Assembly (NCBI RefSeq): GCF_003260265.1
Contig: NZ_QITQ01000002.1
Coordinates: forward strand, 309,553-373,552
DNA: 64,000 nucleotides
Direction of reading: 5' to 3'
DNA from: Roseovarius amoyensis
GTDB taxonomy: Bacteria; Pseudomonadota; Alphaproteobacteria; Rhodobacterales; Rhodobacteraceae
Every line of letters begins with the position of its first letter. Position 1 is the stretch's first letter. Positions 35,220-45,471 of the stretch are shown here, one piece after another. The notes under the pieces are model-generated. The model saw nothing but the letters and a program-made list of their open reading frames with translations. It was not told where the DNA came from and did not search any database. The translations under genes were made by a program, and so were the position numbers.

Positions 35220-36238
35220 TTCAGCACCTCCCGGATCGGCACGCGCTCGCGCTTGCGCTGCAGCTCAAAGTGGCCCAAGGGCGTCCAGCCCACGGCTGTG
35301 GTTTCAATGGAATCGCGGCGCAGGGCGGCCTTGAGGGCGGTTTCGAAACCGCGACGGTCCTTTTTGGCCATCGGCGCGAGGTCGAGCGTGATCTGCCCGC
35401 CAAGCCCCCGCAGCCGCAACTGGCGCGGCAGTTCGCGCGCCGCGGCGATATTGGCCTTGAGCCCCGCCGCGGGCGAGGTGTCGCCGCCGGTGTTGATGTC
35501 GACCGCGACCAGGGCGCGGGTTGGCTCCACAACGATGCTGCCGCCGCCGGGCAGGGGGCTTTCGGGGTTGCGCAGGGCCTCGATCGCGTCGGTGACGCCG
35601 TGATCGGCGAATGCGCCCGGCTCCTGCACCAGCGTGGCGGGCACGGTCCAGTCGCGCCAGGCCAGGGCATGGGGGCCGTCGCCATCAACCAGTTTTTCGG
35701 GCGGGCCTTCGGCATCGCCCAGAACCTGTGTCGCCAGTTCCGCCATCGCGCGGATGTCCTCGGCGATGGCGTCCTCGTCGGCGTCGGCGGCGGCCGAGCG
35801 CAGGATCAGCCCGGTCTTCACACCATCAAGCGTGGCATGGGCGATTTCCAGCAGCCGGTCACGCATGTCGTCGTCGCGGATCTGGCGCGAGACGTTGATG
35901 CCCGGCGCGCCGGGGGTGACGATGGCATAGCGGCTTTTGAACAGCAGCTTTGCCGTCACCGGCAGCGCCTTGCCGGGTTCGGCATGGCCCGTGACCTGCA
36001 CCAGCAGCGGGGCGCCGGGTGACAGCCCCCTGGTCTGGCGTAGAAAGGCCGTGCCATCGGGGGTGTCGAGGAACATCCCGCCCTGGCCCTTGGCCGGACG
36101 GCCGATCCGGGCGCGGTAGATGGTGCCGGGGCGCGGCCCGGCGCAGTCGATCAGCAGATCGTTCAGGCGGCCGTCCTCGATCAGCGCCGCCGCCTCGTGC
36201 CCCTGGATCGTATCAAGTGCAATAACCGCGCCCTTCAT
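35216..36238 (-). CDS. rng: ribonuclease E/G family protein
   Basis: A 340-residue compact RNase G-like protein. The catalytic core is visible: [20 protein letters not shown] (first metal Asp, ~245) and [15 protein letters not shown] (second metal Asp, ~285). An S1-like region lies near the N-terminus ([19 protein letters not shown]). It is shorter than E. coli RNase G (489 aa) and lacks an obvious zinc-link CPxC and tail; such short forms are usual in Rhodobacteraceae. The ATG at 36238 overlaps the maf stop as ATGA. Confidence 0.85.
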   Translation of the reverse strand: MKGAVIALDTIQGHEAAALIEDGRLNDLLIDCAGPRPGTIYRARIGRPAKGQGGMFLDTPDGTAFLRQTRGLSPGAPLLVQVTGHAEPGKALPVTAKLLFKSRYAIVTPGAPGINVSRQIRDDDMRDRLLEIAHATLDGVKTGLILRSAAADADEDAIAEDIRAMAELATQVLGDAEGPPEKLVDGDGPHALAWRDWTVPATLVQEPGAFADHGVTDAIEALRNPESPLPGGGSIVVEPTRALVAVDINTGGDTSPAAGLKANIAAARELPRQLRLRGLGGQITLDLAPMAKKDRRGFETALKAALRRDSIETTAVGWTPLGHFELQRKRERVPIREVLK

Positions 36239-36813
36239 GTGCTTGCCTTCCACATCGGATAGCCGGCGGCGTGCAACAGTCCGGCGGTTTCGCACAAGGG
36301 CAACCCGACCACGGCGGTGAACGACCCCTCGATCCACGGTATCAGCGCGCTGGCCGGACCCTGGATGCCGTAGCCGCCGGCCTTGCCCCGCCAGTCGCCG
36401 GTGGCGAGGTAGGCCGCGATTTCGGCATCGGACAGGCGTTTCATCCTGACCGCGGTCATGACGCAGCGCTGCAATATCCGTTCGCCACGGCGAATGGCGA
36501 CGGCGGTGATGACGCGGTGCCGCCGGCCCGACATCAGGCGCAGAAAAGCCTCGGCCTCGGCCGCGTCGGCGGGTTTGCCCAGGATGCGCCGGCCGACCGC
36601 GACGGTGGTATCGGCGCACAGCACGATGTCGTCGGCGTCGGCCTCGACCGCCTCTGCCTTGGCCCTGGCCATGCGGATGCAATAGGGGCGGGGCAGTTCG
36701 CCACGTTCGGGGGTTTCGTCGATCTCGGGCGGGCGAACGGCATCGGCCACGACACCGATCTGCGCCAGCAGCTCGCGCCGGCGCGGGCTGGCCGATCCGA
36801 GGATCAGTTTCAT
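36235..36813 (-). CDS. maf: Maf-family nucleoside triphosphate pyrophosphatase
   Basis: A 192-residue Maf protein: [14 protein letters not shown] (~8-21) is the conserved substrate loop, [16 protein letters not shown] (~67) and the central [13 protein letters not shown] (~90) follow. Maf hydrolyses non-canonical or modified NTPs such as m5UTP, pseudo-UTP and dTTP to monophosphates. It overlaps rng by 4 bp and sits 15 bp after infA. Confidence 0.93.
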   Translation of the reverse strand: MKLILGSASPRRRELLAQIGVVADAVRPPEIDETPERGELPRPYCIRMARAKAEAVEADADDIVLCADTTVAVGRRILGKPADAAEAEAFLRLMSGRRHRVITAVAIRRGERILQRCVMTAVRMKRLSDAEIAAYLATGDWRGKAGGYGIQGPASALIPWIEGSFTAVVGLPLCETAGLLHAAGYPMWKAST

Positions 36814-36828
36814 CCGGGCTGTAATCGC

Positions 36829-37047
36829 TTACTTGAAGCGATAATTGATCCGACCCTTGGTCAGATCGTAGGGGGTCATCTCGACCTGCACCTTGTCGCC
36901 TGCAAGAACACGGATGCGGTTCTTGCGCATCTTGCCTGCCGTGTGCGCGATGATCTCATGGCCGTTTTCAAGCTCGACCCGGAACGTCGCGTTGGGCAGG
37001 AGTTCTTTCACGACACCGGGAAATTCGAGCGTATCTTCCTTGGCCAT
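36829..37047 (-). CDS. infA: translation initiation factor IF-1
   Basis: A 72-residue S1/OB-fold protein, [20 protein letters not shown] at the N-terminus and [18 protein letters not shown] at the end, exactly the family size. It binds the 30S A site during initiation. The ATG at 37047 has GGAGA upstream. It heads the infA-maf-rng-yacG run. Confidence 0.98.
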   Translation of the reverse strand: MAKEDTLEFPGVVKELLPNATFRVELENGHEIIAHTAGKMRKNRIRVLAGDKVQVEMTPYDLTKGRINYRFK

Positions 37048-37129
37048 GGTCTCTCCTTCATTGGCTATTCCGCCAGGTTGCGGAACGCAGCTTACATGCT
37101 CCCATTCGCCGTGTTTTTCAAGGGCTTTG

Positions 37130-38014
37130 TCAACGCAGCGGTTCGGCCGTGACATGGCTGTCGCGCCCTTTCTGTTCGCCCCAGTGGGCCTGGCCCAGAA
37201 CGTGACCATTGGCGCGCACATGGGCAATAGCGGCAAGGTCGGCCTCGCCATACGTCCAGCCGGGTTGCGATAGCTGCCCCTCGGCCAGGATGCCTGTCGG
37301 TGCAAAGCCGGTGTCGGGCGGGCCAAAAATGCCGCCGCGGCCGGTGTTTTCGTCCACATGGGGGCACCACGCGGCGGGGCCTGTGATCGAGGACATGACC
37401 GTCACGCACTGGCCTTCCAGCGCGCGGGCCATGGCACCGATGCGTACCCTGGAATAGCCGGCCAGCGCCTCGGTGCAGGACGGCACCAGAATGATGTCGG
37501 CATCCCGCAACGACCTGCCAAGCAAGGGAAATTCGGAATCGTAGCAGATCAAGATACCGATCTTTCCCAGCGCAGTGTCGAACAGCCGCAGGGGCCCGCC
37601 CGGCACCGCGCGCATGGTGTCGCGTTCATAGCGGGTCATGATCTGCTTATCCTGTACGCCCATCGCGCCGGTGGGCGTGAACAGCCGCGCGCGGTTGACG
37701 GGCCGGGGGCCGAACGCCGGGTCATAGACCGGGGCCGAGGCGGCGCAGATGTGAACGCCGTGGCGCGCGGCCAGATCGGCATGCAGGGCATCGGCGTCGC
37801 CGATCCGGTCGGACACGGCGCGCATGCCGGCCTCGTTGTCGGCGGCGGTATTGGGGCCGGCCAGCATCGCCAGTTCCATCGCGGCATATTCGGGAAAGAG
37901 CAGCAGTTGCGCGCCGTTGCCGGCGGCCTCGGCCACCCAGTCGCCGATCTTGCCGGAATAGTCGGCCCAGTTTTTGTGCGCGTCGAGCGGATAGGCGGCG
38001 GTGGCGATCTTCAT
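37130..38014 (-). CDS. carbon-nitrogen hydrolase (nitrilase superfamily)
   Basis: A 294-residue nitrilase-superfamily protein with the Glu-Lys-Cys triad in place: Glu in [12 protein letters not shown] (~39-50), Lys in [13 protein letters not shown] (~121-133) and Cys in [15 protein letters not shown] (~155-169). Members of this branch are amidases or omega-amidases; the substrate cannot be assigned. It ends 82 bp before infA and starts 24 bp after the ArsR gene stop on the same strand, so the ArsR regulator may lead it. Confidence 0.87.
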   Translation of the reverse strand: MKIATAAYPLDAHKNWADYSGKIGDWVAEAAGNGAQLLLFPEYAAMELAMLAGPNTAADNEAGMRAVSDRIGDADALHADLAARHGVHICAASAPVYDPAFGPRPVNRARLFTPTGAMGVQDKQIMTRYERDTMRAVPGGPLRLFDTALGKIGILICYDSEFPLLGRSLRDADIILVPSCTEALAGYSRVRIGAMARALEGQCVTVMSSITGPAAWCPHVDENTGRGGIFGPPDTGFAPTGILAEGQLSQPGWTYGEADLAAIAHVRANGHVLGQAHWGEQKGRDSHVTAEPLR

Positions 38015-38038
38015 GGCGTTACGCTGCGGCGGAGGGCG

Positions 38039-38398
38039 TCACCCCTTGCAGCTATTCACGCAGAAAAGATCGTAGAGTAATTCGAGCACCTTACGCGCGC
38101 GGTCGTCGGCGAGACTGTAATAGATCGTCTTGCCCTCGCGCCGGGGCACGACGAGCCCCTCGGACCGCAGGCGCGACAACTGTTGCGACACTGCCGCCTG
38201 GCGCGCCGAAAGCAGGCGTTCCAGTTCGCCCACCGATTTCTCGCCCGTGACGAGGTGACACAGAATCATCATCCGTCCCTCGTGGCTGATCGCCTTGAGA
38301 AAATCGGCGGCTTGCTGCGCGTTTTCAGACATGCTGAGGTGGTCTACGGGACCAGGTTCGGTTTTCAATGCGTAAGGTGACATCTGCGACGGTTCCAT
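38039..38398 (-). CDS. ArsR-family regulator with SqrR/BigR-like cysteine pair
   Basis: A ~119-residue winged-helix repressor. HEGRMMILCHLVTGEKSVGE, LERLLSARQAAVSQQLSRL (recognition helix) and REGKTIYYSLADDRA are typical ArsR segments. A Cys in MMILCHL (alpha-2 region) and Cys residues near the end (LFCVNSC) occupy the positions of the two reactive cysteines in the persulfide sensors SqrR and BigR; metal-site ligands of ArsR/SmtB types are not seen. Sulfide/persulfide sensing is therefore plausible but inferred. Start uncertain: ATG 38398, 38383 or 38332. Divergent from clpP. Confidence 0.8.
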   Translation of the reverse strand: MEPSQMSPYALKTEPGPVDHLSMSENAQQAADFLKAISHEGRMMILCHLVTGEKSVGELERLLSARQAAVSQQLSRLRSEGLVVPRREGKTIYYSLADDRARKVLELLYDLFCVNSCKG

Positions 38399-38544
38399 CC
38401 AATTCCGATAGTATCTAGTACCAAAAGCCTCAGGTTGCAAAAGCTGCAGACGCAAATAGGTACGAAAAATGCAGAATTTGTGGCACTCGGGCTGTGGCAA
38501 CACGGTTGCGAGGCCGCGCCGCGGCGCCGGATAACCCGGCGGCC

Positions 38545-38570
38545 CTTGCAGCCCCCCGTACACGACACTA
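38545..38570 (+). promoter_or_regulatory. possible RpoH-type promoter upstream of clpP
   Basis: CTTG at 38545-38548, then 17 bases, then CACTA at 38566-38570, partly matching the heat-shock sigma consensus (CTTG, N17, CYTATNT). It lies ~55 bp before clpP, a gene often under RpoH. The -10 match is weak. Confidence 0.3.
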
Positions 38571-38624
38571 AGACTCTGGCAAGACCTCGAACGTAACGCT
38601 CGGACAGATCAATCAGGCAGGCGG

Positions 38625-39254
38625 ATGATGCAGCACCCCTATGACGTTTACATGAACACGCTGGTGCCGATGGTGGTCGAACAGACCAGCCGCGGCGAAC
38701 GCGCCTACGACATCTTCTCGCGCCTTCTGAAAGAGCGCATCATTTTCCTCAGCGGTCCGGTGCATGACGGCATGTCGAGCCTGGTCGTGGCGCAACTGCT
38801 GCATCTTGAGGCGGAAAACCCCAAGAAGGAAATCAGCATGTACATCAACAGCCCCGGTGGCGTCGTCACCTCGGGACTGTCGATCTACGACACCATGCAG
38901 TACATCAAGCCCAAGGTCAGCACGCTGGTGATCGGCCAAGCGGCAAGCATGGGCTCGCTGCTGCTGGCGGCCGGGGCCAAGGACATGCGGTTTTCCCTGC
39001 CCAACAGCCGAATCATGGTGCACCAGCCCTCGGGCGGGTACCAGGGCCAGGCCACCGACATCATGATTCACGCCGAGGAAACGCTGAAACTCAAGCGGCG
39101 GCTGAACGAGATCTACGTCAAGCATACCGGCCAGACGCTGAAAAAGGTCGAAGAGGCGCTGGAGCGTGACTATTTTCTCGATCCGTCCGAGGCCAAGGCT
39201 TGGGGCCTGATCGACGAAATCGTCGAGAACCGGGCGCCGGAGCCAGACGAATAA
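38625..39254 (+). CDS. clpP: ATP-dependent Clp protease proteolytic subunit
   Basis: A 209-residue ClpP. The catalytic Ser is in [14 protein letters not shown] (~104-117), His in [15 protein letters not shown] (~130) and Asp in [15 protein letters not shown] (~184), all in family positions. It assembles as two heptameric rings and is fed by ClpX, encoded 148 bp downstream. Two adjacent ATGs (38625, 38628) can start it; AGGCGG is very close to the first. Confidence 0.97.
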   Translation: MMQHPYDVYMNTLVPMVVEQTSRGERAYDIFSRLLKERIIFLSGPVHDGMSSLVVAQLLHLEAENPKKEISMYINSPGGVVTSGLSIYDTMQYIKPKVSTLVIGQAASMGSLLLAAGAKDMRFSLPNSRIMVHQPSGGYQGQATDIMIHAEETLKLKRRLNEIYVKHTGQTLKKVEEALERDYFLDPSEAKAWGLIDEIVENRAPEPDE

Positions 39255-39402
39255 GGCCGGCACAGCGGCAACACGGGTGGGGCATCCGCGGTCAATTTTC
39301 ACATTGAGGTGCCCGGGATGCTGCCCTAAGCTGACCGGAAAAGCATGAGGACGACAGGCGCCGGCGCACCCCGGCGCGGGGCCAGGGCCCGAAAGGTAAA
39401 TG

Positions 39403-40665
39403 ATGGCGAACAGCTCAGGCAGCGACAGCAAGAACACCCTCTACTGCAGTTTCTGCGGCAAGAGCCAGCACGAGGTGCGAAAGCTGATCGCGGGACCGAC
39501 CGTGTTCATCTGCGACGAGTGCGTCGAACTGTGCATGGACATCATCCGCGAGGAAACCAAGAGCGCCGGCATCCGCTCGGGCGAGGGTGTGCCGACCCCG
39601 CGCGAAATCTGCGACGTGCTGGACGACTACGTGATCGGCCAGTCGATGGCCAAGCGGGTGCTGTCGGTGGCGGTCCACAACCACTACAAGCGGCTCAACC
39701 ATTCCGGCAAGGCCGGCGAGATCGAGCTGCAGAAATCGAACATCCTGCTGATCGGCCCCACCGGCTGTGGCAAGACGCTGCTGGCGCAGACGCTGGCGCG
39801 CATCCTCGACGTGCCGTTCACCATGGCCGACGCCACCACCCTGACCGAGGCCGGGTATGTCGGCGAGGATGTGGAGAACATCATTCTCAAGCTGCTGCAA
39901 TCGTCGGAATACAACGTCGAACGCGCGCAGCGCGGCATCGTCTATATCGACGAGGTCGACAAGATCACCCGCAAGTCGGAAAATCCCTCGATCACCCGCG
40001 ACGTGTCGGGCGAGGGGGTTCAGCAGGCGCTGCTGAAGCTGATGGAGGGCACGGTTGCCTCGGTCCCGCCGCAAGGCGGGCGCAAGCATCCGCAGCAGGA
40101 ATTCCTGCAGGTTGACACCACGAACATCCTGTTCATCTGCGGCGGCGCCTTTGCCGGGCTCGACAAGATCATTGCGCAGCGTGGCAAGGGCAGCGCGATG
40201 GGCTTTGGCGCCGATGTGCGCGACGTAGACGAACGCGGCGTGGGCGAGATCTTTACCGATCTGGAGCCCGAAGACCTGCTGAAATTCGGCCTTATCCCCG
40301 AATTCGTCGGTCGTCTGCCGGTAATCGCCACGCTGGAGGACCTGGACGAGGACGCGCTGGTCACCATCCTGACCCAGCCCAAGAACGCGCTGGTCAAGCA
40401 GTATCAGCGCCTCTTCGAGCTGGAAAATGTATCGCTGTCCTTTACCGATGATGCGCTCAAGGCCATCGCCAAGCGGGCGATCCAGCGCAAGACCGGTGCG
40501 CGTGGGCTGCGTTCGATCCTCGAGGATATCCTGCTCAACACCATGTTCGACCTGCCCGGAATGGAAAACGTCGAAGAGGTTGTGGTCAACGAAGAGGCGG
40601 TGACATCGGACGCCGCGCCGCTGATGATCTATGCCGACGCCAAGAAGGAAGGCGCCAGCGCCTGA
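39403..40665 (+). CDS. clpX: ATP-dependent Clp protease ATPase subunit ClpX
   Basis: A 420-residue AAA+ unfoldase. The N-terminal zinc-binding domain ([26 protein letters not shown]) is followed by Walker A GPTGCGKT (~122), Walker [10 protein letters not shown] (~185), the GYVGEDVE pore loop and RGAKPG-like [13 protein letters not shown] near residue 365. It recognises tagged substrates and delivers them to ClpP. The second of two tandem ATGs (39403) gives the usual [15 protein letters not shown] start; AAAGG is upstream. Confidence 0.97.
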   Translation: MANSSGSDSKNTLYCSFCGKSQHEVRKLIAGPTVFICDECVELCMDIIREETKSAGIRSGEGVPTPREICDVLDDYVIGQSMAKRVLSVAVHNHYKRLNHSGKAGEIELQKSNILLIGPTGCGKTLLAQTLARILDVPFTMADATTLTEAGYVGEDVENIILKLLQSSEYNVERAQRGIVYIDEVDKITRKSENPSITRDVSGEGVQQALLKLMEGTVASVPPQGGRKHPQQEFLQVDTTNILFICGGAFAGLDKIIAQRGKGSAMGFGADVRDVDERGVGEIFTDLEPEDLLKFGLIPEFVGRLPVIATLEDLDEDALVTILTQPKNALVKQYQRLFELENVSLSFTDDALKAIAKRAIQRKTGARGLRSILEDILLNTMFDLPGMENVEEVVVNEEAVTSDAAPLMIYADAKKEGASA

Positions 40666-40777
40666 CAGGCCGTGACCGGGTGTGCGGTGGGCGGATACAC
40701 CCGGATGCGGCGCCGTCGCACTGGACCTTTGCCGCCCGATGCGCCATATCGGGGTCAACGATCACCGGAGGGTTTTC

Positions 40778-41161
40778 ATGGGGCTTCTCAACACGCTGCT
40801 GCGCGCCGTGACTTGGTGGAACGGGGCCACGCTCAACACCCAGTTCTATACCTGGCGCAAGGGCGTCCGGGTGGGCGAGGACGCCGAGGGTAACGTCTTT
40901 TACCGCGACCGCGACGACAAGCGGCGCTGGGTCATCTTCAACGGTGAGGCCGAGGCGAGCCGCATCAGCCCCGACTGGCACGGATGGCTGCATCACACCT
41001 TTGACGAAGTGCCAAGCAAAACCCCGCTGCCGCACAAGCCCTGGGAAAAGCCGCACGAGGAAAACCTTACCGGGACGGCGATGGCCTATGCCCCGGCAGG
41101 GTCGATCCGGCGGGTTCAACCGGTGGAGCGGCGCGATTACGAGGCGTGGCAACCGGAATGA
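40778..41161 (+). CDS. NADH:ubiquinone oxidoreductase accessory subunit NDUFA12-like
   Basis: A 127-residue protein homologous to the mitochondrial complex I subunit NDUFA12 (B17.2), an alphaproteobacterial trait. [36 protein letters not shown] sequence (residues ~13-45) and [27 protein letters not shown] are the family blocks. It is a peripheral complex I subunit on the cytoplasmic side. GGAGGG upstream supports the ATG at 40778. Confidence 0.93.
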   Translation: MGLLNTLLRAVTWWNGATLNTQFYTWRKGVRVGEDAEGNVFYRDRDDKRRWVIFNGEAEASRISPDWHGWLHHTFDEVPSKTPLPHKPWEKPHEENLTGTAMAYAPAGSIRRVQPVERRDYEAWQPE

Positions 41162-41190
41162 CGCCGCGCGCCACGAGGATGGCTTAGGCT

Positions 41191-41652
41191 ATGTCCACTG
41201 AACAGACGACCGAGGTTCTTGTCGGCACCGCCGTTCTGGCGATCGCGGTCGGGTTCATGGTGTATGCCGGGCAGGTCACCGGCTTTTCCGGCGGGCAAAA
41301 GGAATATCCGCTGCACGCCAGTTTCCGCAGCGCCGATGGCGTGACGGTGGGCACCGATGTGCGCATGGCCGGGGTCAAGGTGGGCCGCGTGACCAACATT
41401 GAACTCGACCCCCAGACCTATCGCGCGGCAACCAGGTTTTCGGTGCGCGAGGGCATCGACGTGCCGGATGACAGTGCAGTTGCGATCTCGTCAGAGGGGC
41501 TGCTGGGCGGCAACTACGTCGAGATACTGCCGGGCGGTTCGCCCTTTTCCCTTTCGTCCGGCGACGAGATCGAATTCACTCAGGGCTCGGTCAGCCTGGT
41601 CGGGCTGCTGATGAAATTTGTCACCGGAGACGAAGAGGCGGCAGCGGAATGA
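41191..41652 (+). CDS. mlaD: outer-membrane lipid asymmetry protein MlaD
   Basis: A 153-residue MCE-domain protein with one N-terminal anchor (LVGTAVLAIAVGFMVYAG, ~10-27) and an MCE core: YPLHASFRSADGVTVGTDVR, MAGVKVGRVTNIELDP, AISSEGLLGGNYVEILPGG. MlaD forms a hexamer bound to the MlaFEB transporter that moves phospholipids between membranes. The other mla genes are not in the window. It overlaps the DUF2155 gene by 4 bp. Confidence 0.92.
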   Translation: MSTEQTTEVLVGTAVLAIAVGFMVYAGQVTGFSGGQKEYPLHASFRSADGVTVGTDVRMAGVKVGRVTNIELDPQTYRAATRFSVREGIDVPDDSAVAISSEGLLGGNYVEILPGGSPFSLSSGDEIEFTQGSVSLVGLLMKFVTGDEEAAAE

Positions 41653-42017
41653 TCAGGGCGGCTGCCGGGGTGTTGCTGGCCGCGGTGTTGCCGCTGGTCG
41701 CCGCCGCGCAGGAGGCCGAGGTCACTCAGGGCACCGGCGCGCTGCTGCGCGGGCTGGACAAGGTCAATGCCAGCGTCACCGATATGGACCTTGCAACCGG
41801 GGCGCAGGCCAGTTTCGGCCGCCTGACGGTGCGGCTGGATGAATGCCGTTATCCCGCCGACGACCCGGCAGGCGAGGCGTATGCCTTTCTGACCATTACC
41901 GACACCGCCACCGGAGATGAGCTGTTCTCTGGCTGGATGCTGGCCTCGTCCCCGGCGCTGAACGCGATGGAACATCCCCGTTATGACGTCTGGGTTCTGC
42001 GCTGCAAGACCGACTGA
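41649..42017 (+). CDS. DUF2155 domain-containing periplasmic protein
   Basis: A 122-residue exported protein with a signal peptide (LLAAVLPLVAAAQ, cleaved near 20) and the DUF2155 core: LRGLDKVNASVTDMDLATG, FGRLTVRLDECRYPADD, AYAFLTITDT, ELFSGWMLASSPALNAMEHP and a final DVWVLRC. Two cysteines could form a disulfide. Function is unknown; it is conserved next to mlaD and complex I accessory genes in alphaproteobacteria. The 3' end overlaps the convergent aat gene by 37 bp. Confidence 0.87.
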   Translation: MIRAAAGVLLAAVLPLVAAAQEAEVTQGTGALLRGLDKVNASVTDMDLATGAQASFGRLTVRLDECRYPADDPAGEAYAFLTITDTATGDELFSGWMLASSPALNAMEHPRYDVWVLRCKTD

Positions 42018-42631
42018 GCCGACGGGTCGAACGGGCGCGCATTGACCGAGGCGGGTTTTGCCAGCGCCGCGCGCAAGCGCCGGCGATAGATGGCGCGTGA
42101 AACCTCTACCGCGCCGAGCGAGGCCAGGTGCGGGGTAATGAACTGGGTGTCGAACAATTCGAAACCGCAGCGCCACAGATGATCGGTAAGATGCGCCAGG
42201 GCCAGTTTCGAGGCATCGGTACGGCGTGAAAACATGCTTTCGCCAAAGAATGCCGCCCCTATTGCCACGCCGTAAACCCCGCCCGCCAACGCGCCATCTT
42301 GCCAGATTTCCAGCGAATGGGCATGGCCGCTGGTGTGCAACTCGCCATACAGCCGGGCGATTTCGTCGTTGATCCACGTTTCGCGGCGGTCGGCGCAACC
42401 AGCGACAACGGCGTCGAAATCGGCGTTCAGAGTCGCCTGATAGCCGCCGCACCGGATGCGGCGGGCCAGCGAGCGCGAAATGTGGAAACCGTCAAGCGGC
42501 AGGATGCCCCGGCAGCGCGGATCGACCCAGAAGATCTCTGCCGAATCGCGCGATTCCGCCATGGGAAAGATGCCCGCCGCATAGGCCGACAGCAGCAGTC
42601 GGGGCGTAAGGGGGGGCGTGTCGTCTTTCAC
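41981..42631 (-). CDS. aat: leucyl/phenylalanyl-tRNA--protein transferase
   Basis: A 216-residue enzyme of the N-end rule pathway that attaches Leu or Phe to proteins with N-terminal Arg or Lys. Motifs: LLLSAYAAGIFPMAESR (~13-29), FWVDPRCRGILPLDGFH, GYGVAIGAAFFGESMFS-like sequence (reads GVYGVAIGAAFFGESMFSR, ~131) and DTQFITPHLASLGAVEVSR (~177). No ATG precedes the domain; GTG at 42631 gives the natural N-terminus. It is convergent with the DUF2155 gene. Confidence 0.92.
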   Translation of the reverse strand: MKDDTPPLTPRLLLSAYAAGIFPMAESRDSAEIFWVDPRCRGILPLDGFHISRSLARRIRCGGYQATLNADFDAVVAGCADRRETWINDEIARLYGELHTSGHAHSLEIWQDGALAGGVYGVAIGAAFFGESMFSRRTDASKLALAHLTDHLWRCGFELFDTQFITPHLASLGAVEVSRAIYRRRLRAALAKPASVNARPFDPSAQSVLQRRTQTS

Positions 42632-42713
42632 CGGTGGAGTCCGGTCACTGGCAGGATCGGCCAAGGGAAAACGCCGGCGCGGCGGGACAAAGCACGCCGC
42701 CGAAACCCAAAGC

Positions 42714-44063
42714 TCATCCTTGCAGGTTGGTTTCCAGCCATGTCTCCAGCCAGTGGATGTTGTAGTCGCCCGTCTGGATCGCTTCTTCCTGCAAGAGCGC
42801 ATGAAAAAGCGGAACCGTGGTATCGACCCCGTCTACGATCAACTCGCCCAGCGCGCGGTTGAGCCGCGACAGCGCCGTTTTCCGGTCGCTGCCGTGCACG
42901 ATCAGCTTGGCAATCAGAGAATCGTAATAGGGCGGGATCATGTAGCCGTCGTAAAGCGCCGAATCCATCCGCACGCCCAGCCCGCCGGGGGCGTGAAACT
43001 GCGTGATCCGCCCCGGCCGGGGCGAGAAATCCGGCAGCTTCTCGGCGTTGATGCGCACCTCGATGGCGTGGCCGTTGATTTTCAGGTCGTCCTGGGTAAA
43101 CGACATCGGCAGCCCTTCGGCCACGCGGATCTGTTCGCGTACCAGGTCGATGCCGAAAATCGCCTCGGTCACCGGGTGTTCGACCTGCAGGCGGGTGTTC
43201 ATCTCGATGAAATAGAACTCGCCATCCTCGTACAGGAATTCGACGGTGCCCGCGCCAGCATAGTTTATCCGGGAAACGGCATTGGCACAGATGGCGCCGA
43301 TACGTTCGCGTTCCTCGTCGGTGATGCAGGGGCCTGGCGCCTCTTCCAGCACCTTCTGGTGGCGACGCTGGAGCGAGCAGTCGCGCTCGCCCAAGTGCAC
43401 CGCGTTGCCCTTGCCGTCACCGAAAACCTGGATTTCGATATGACGGGGGCGGCCGAGATATTTCTCGATATAGACATCGGGGTTTCCAAAGGCGGCCTTG
43501 GCCTCGGAGCGGGCGGTCAGGAAGGCGCGTTCCAGCTCTTCCTCGGAGCGGGCAACCTTCATCCCCCGGCCGCCGCCGCCGGCAGTGGCCTTGACGATGA
43601 TGGGATAGCCGATCTCGGCGCACAGCGCCTTGGCCTCGGCCAGGTCGGACACACCGCCCTCGGAGCCCGGCACGCAGGGCACGCCGAGGTCGCGCATGGT
43701 TTCCTTGGCGGTGATCTTGTCGCCCATGATGCGGATGTGTTCCGCCCGCGGGCCGATGAATGCGATGTCATGATCCTCGACGATCTGCACGAAATTCGCG
43801 TTCTCGGACAGAAAACCATAGCCCGGATGGATCGCCTGCGCGCCTGTCACCTCGCAGGCGGCGATGATCGACGGGATCGAAAGATAGCTGTCGGACGACG
43901 GGGCAGGGCCGATGCAGACCGATTCGTCGGCCATGCGCACGTGCATCGCGTCGGTGTCGGCGGTGGAATGCACCGCTACTGACCGAATACCCATCTCGCG
44001 CGCGGCGCGGATGACACGCAGCGCGATCTCGCCACGGTTGGCCACGAGGATCTTGTCGAACAT
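42714..44063 (-). CDS. accC: biotin carboxylase subunit of acetyl-CoA carboxylase
   Basis: A 449-residue ATP-grasp biotin carboxylase. [20 protein letters not shown] at the start, [11 protein letters not shown] (~80), [15 protein letters not shown] (ATP-grasp loop, ~158), [16 protein letters not shown] and [16 protein letters not shown] (~285) are all intact. It carboxylates biotin on AccB as the first step of malonyl-CoA synthesis. It starts 8 bp after accB in the usual accB-accC order. Confidence 0.97.
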   Translation of the reverse strand: MFDKILVANRGEIALRVIRAAREMGIRSVAVHSTADTDAMHVRMADESVCIGPAPSSDSYLSIPSIIAACEVTGAQAIHPGYGFLSENANFVQIVEDHDIAFIGPRAEHIRIMGDKITAKETMRDLGVPCVPGSEGGVSDLAEAKALCAEIGYPIIVKATAGGGGRGMKVARSEEELERAFLTARSEAKAAFGNPDVYIEKYLGRPRHIEIQVFGDGKGNAVHLGERDCSLQRRHQKVLEEAPGPCITDEERERIGAICANAVSRINYAGAGTVEFLYEDGEFYFIEMNTRLQVEHPVTEAIFGIDLVREQIRVAEGLPMSFTQDDLKINGHAIEVRINAEKLPDFSPRPGRITQFHAPGGLGVRMDSALYDGYMIPPYYDSLIAKLIVHGSDRKTALSRLNRALGELIVDGVDTTVPLFHALLQEEAIQTGDYNIHWLETWLETNLQG

Positions 44064-44071
44064 GGCGCGGC

Positions 44072-44572
44072 CTACTCGACGATCATCAGCGGGGCGCCGT
44101 ATTCGACTGCCGCGCCATCCTCGACCAGGATGCGGCGCACGGTGCCGGCGCGCGGGGCGGCGATGTGGTTCATCGTCTTCATCGCCTCGACGATCAGCAG
44201 GGTGTCGCCTTCGGCGACCTGGTCGCCCACCGAAACGAATGGGGGCGAGCCCGGCTCGGCCTGCATGTAGACGGTGCCGACCATGGGTGAGGTGACGGCG
44301 CCGGGGTGATGGGCTGGATCCTCTGCCGTCTCAGCAGCGGCGGGGGCGGCGCCGGGTGCTGCCGGTGCGGCAGCGGATGCCGTCTGGGCCGCAGCGGGCG
44401 CCTGGGCTATGACCTGTGTCGTCACCTCCTGCCGGCGGCTGACGCGGACGTTCAGGCTGTCGTTTTCGCCATAGTCGCGCTTGACCTGCAATTCGGTCAG
44501 GTCGTTATCGTTAAGCAGTTCCGCCAGTGCGCGGATAAAGTCTACATCATCGTCGTGGGATTTTTTGGGCAT
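44072..44572 (-). CDS. accB: biotin carboxyl carrier protein of acetyl-CoA carboxylase
   Basis: A 166-residue BCCP: N-terminal helical region ([20 protein letters not shown]), an Ala/Pro-rich linker (~58-85), and a C-terminal lipoyl/biotinyl domain with the biotin Lys in [10 protein letters not shown] (~132). The ATG at 44572 gives the standard start [12 protein letters not shown]; open frame further upstream is not family-like. Co-transcribed with accC. Confidence 0.95.
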   Translation of the reverse strand: MPKKSHDDDVDFIRALAELLNDNDLTELQVKRDYGENDSLNVRVSRRQEVTTQVIAQAPAAAQTASAAAPAAPGAAPAAAETAEDPAHHPGAVTSPMVGTVYMQAEPGSPPFVSVGDQVAEGDTLLIVEAMKTMNHIAAPRAGTVRRILVEDGAAVEYGAPLMIVE

Positions 44573-44778
44573 TGCAGTCCTCGACCAGCAGCGAGTGTCG
44601 TCGCCTCGCGGTTCGGGCCGCTTATATGCCATGCGGTGAGACAAGAAAAGCGGTGCATTTTCCATCCCGCCACAGATCGTGATCGCGGGCCTGCCCTTGT
44701 CATCGCGGGCTCTGGGCGCTAGATGGGCGTTCTTGCGGTCGCAGCCTACCCGCATCAACAAAACAAGGGTTCGAAGTC

Positions 44779-45471
44779 ATGAATACCATTGTCATCTGTT
44801 CGGGCGGGCTCGATTCGGTCACGCTTGCACACAAGGTCGCAGCCCAGGGCAGGCTGGGCGGCCTCTTGTCGTTCGACTATGGACAGCGGCATGTGAAAGA
44901 GCTGGAAAGCGCCGCTGCATGTGCTGCGCGGCTGGGCGTGGGGCACGAGGTGATCGACATCTCCGGCGTGGGGCGGATGCTGTCCGGCTCGGCCCTGACC
45001 GACGAGGTCGCGGTACCTGACGGCCACTATGCCGAAGAGACGATGAAGCTGACGATCGTGCCCAACCGTAACGCCATCATGCTGACGGTGGCGTTCGGTC
45101 TGGCGGCTGCACGCAAGGCCCGCGCGGTGGCGGTGGCGGTGCATGGCGGTGATCATTTCATCTATCCCGACTGTCGCCCCGGTTTCATCGACGCGTTCCA
45201 AAGGATGCAGGATGAGGCGCTGCAGGGCGTGGCCGAAATCACGCTGGAGGCGCCGTTCGTGCAGCTTTCCAAGGCTGATATCGTCACCGAGGGTGCCCGC
45301 AACGGCACCCCCTTTGCCGAAACGTGGTCGTGCTACAAGGGTGGCGTGCGCCATTGCGGGCGCTGTGGCACCTGTGTCGAGCGGCGCGAAGCGTTCGACC
45401 TTGCCGGGGTGGACGACCCGACGGACTATGACGACCCGAACTACTGGCTGCAGGCAGTGGGGCGGGGCTGA
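44779..45471 (+). CDS. queC: 7-cyano-7-deazaguanine synthase
   Basis: A 230-residue PP-loop ATPase converting 7-carboxy-7-deazaguanine to preQ0. ICSGGLDSVTLAHKV (~6-20) is the PP-loop, VPNRNAIML (~93) is conserved, and the C-terminal zinc site is CYKGGVRHCGRCGTCVER (~188-205). It is the first gene of a tight queC-queD-queE-queF run that supplies queuosine precursors. It ends at the queD ATG (one-base overlap). Confidence 0.97.
   Translation: MNTIVICSGGLDSVTLAHKVAAQGRLGGLLSFDYGQRHVKELESAAACAARLGVGHEVIDISGVGRMLSGSALTDEVAVPDGHYAEETMKLTIVPNRNAIMLTVAFGLAAARKARAVAVAVHGGDHFIYPDCRPGFIDAFQRMQDEALQGVAEITLEAPFVQLSKADIVTEGARNGTPFAETWSCYKGGVRHCGRCGTCVERREAFDLAGVDDPTDYDDPNYWLQAVGRG

Noticed and set aside
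39307..39322. Second copy of the tRNA-Phe 3' end (GGTGCCCGGG-like string)
   Set aside because: Only about ten bases match, without the T-arm sequence; chance similarity in GC-rich DNA.
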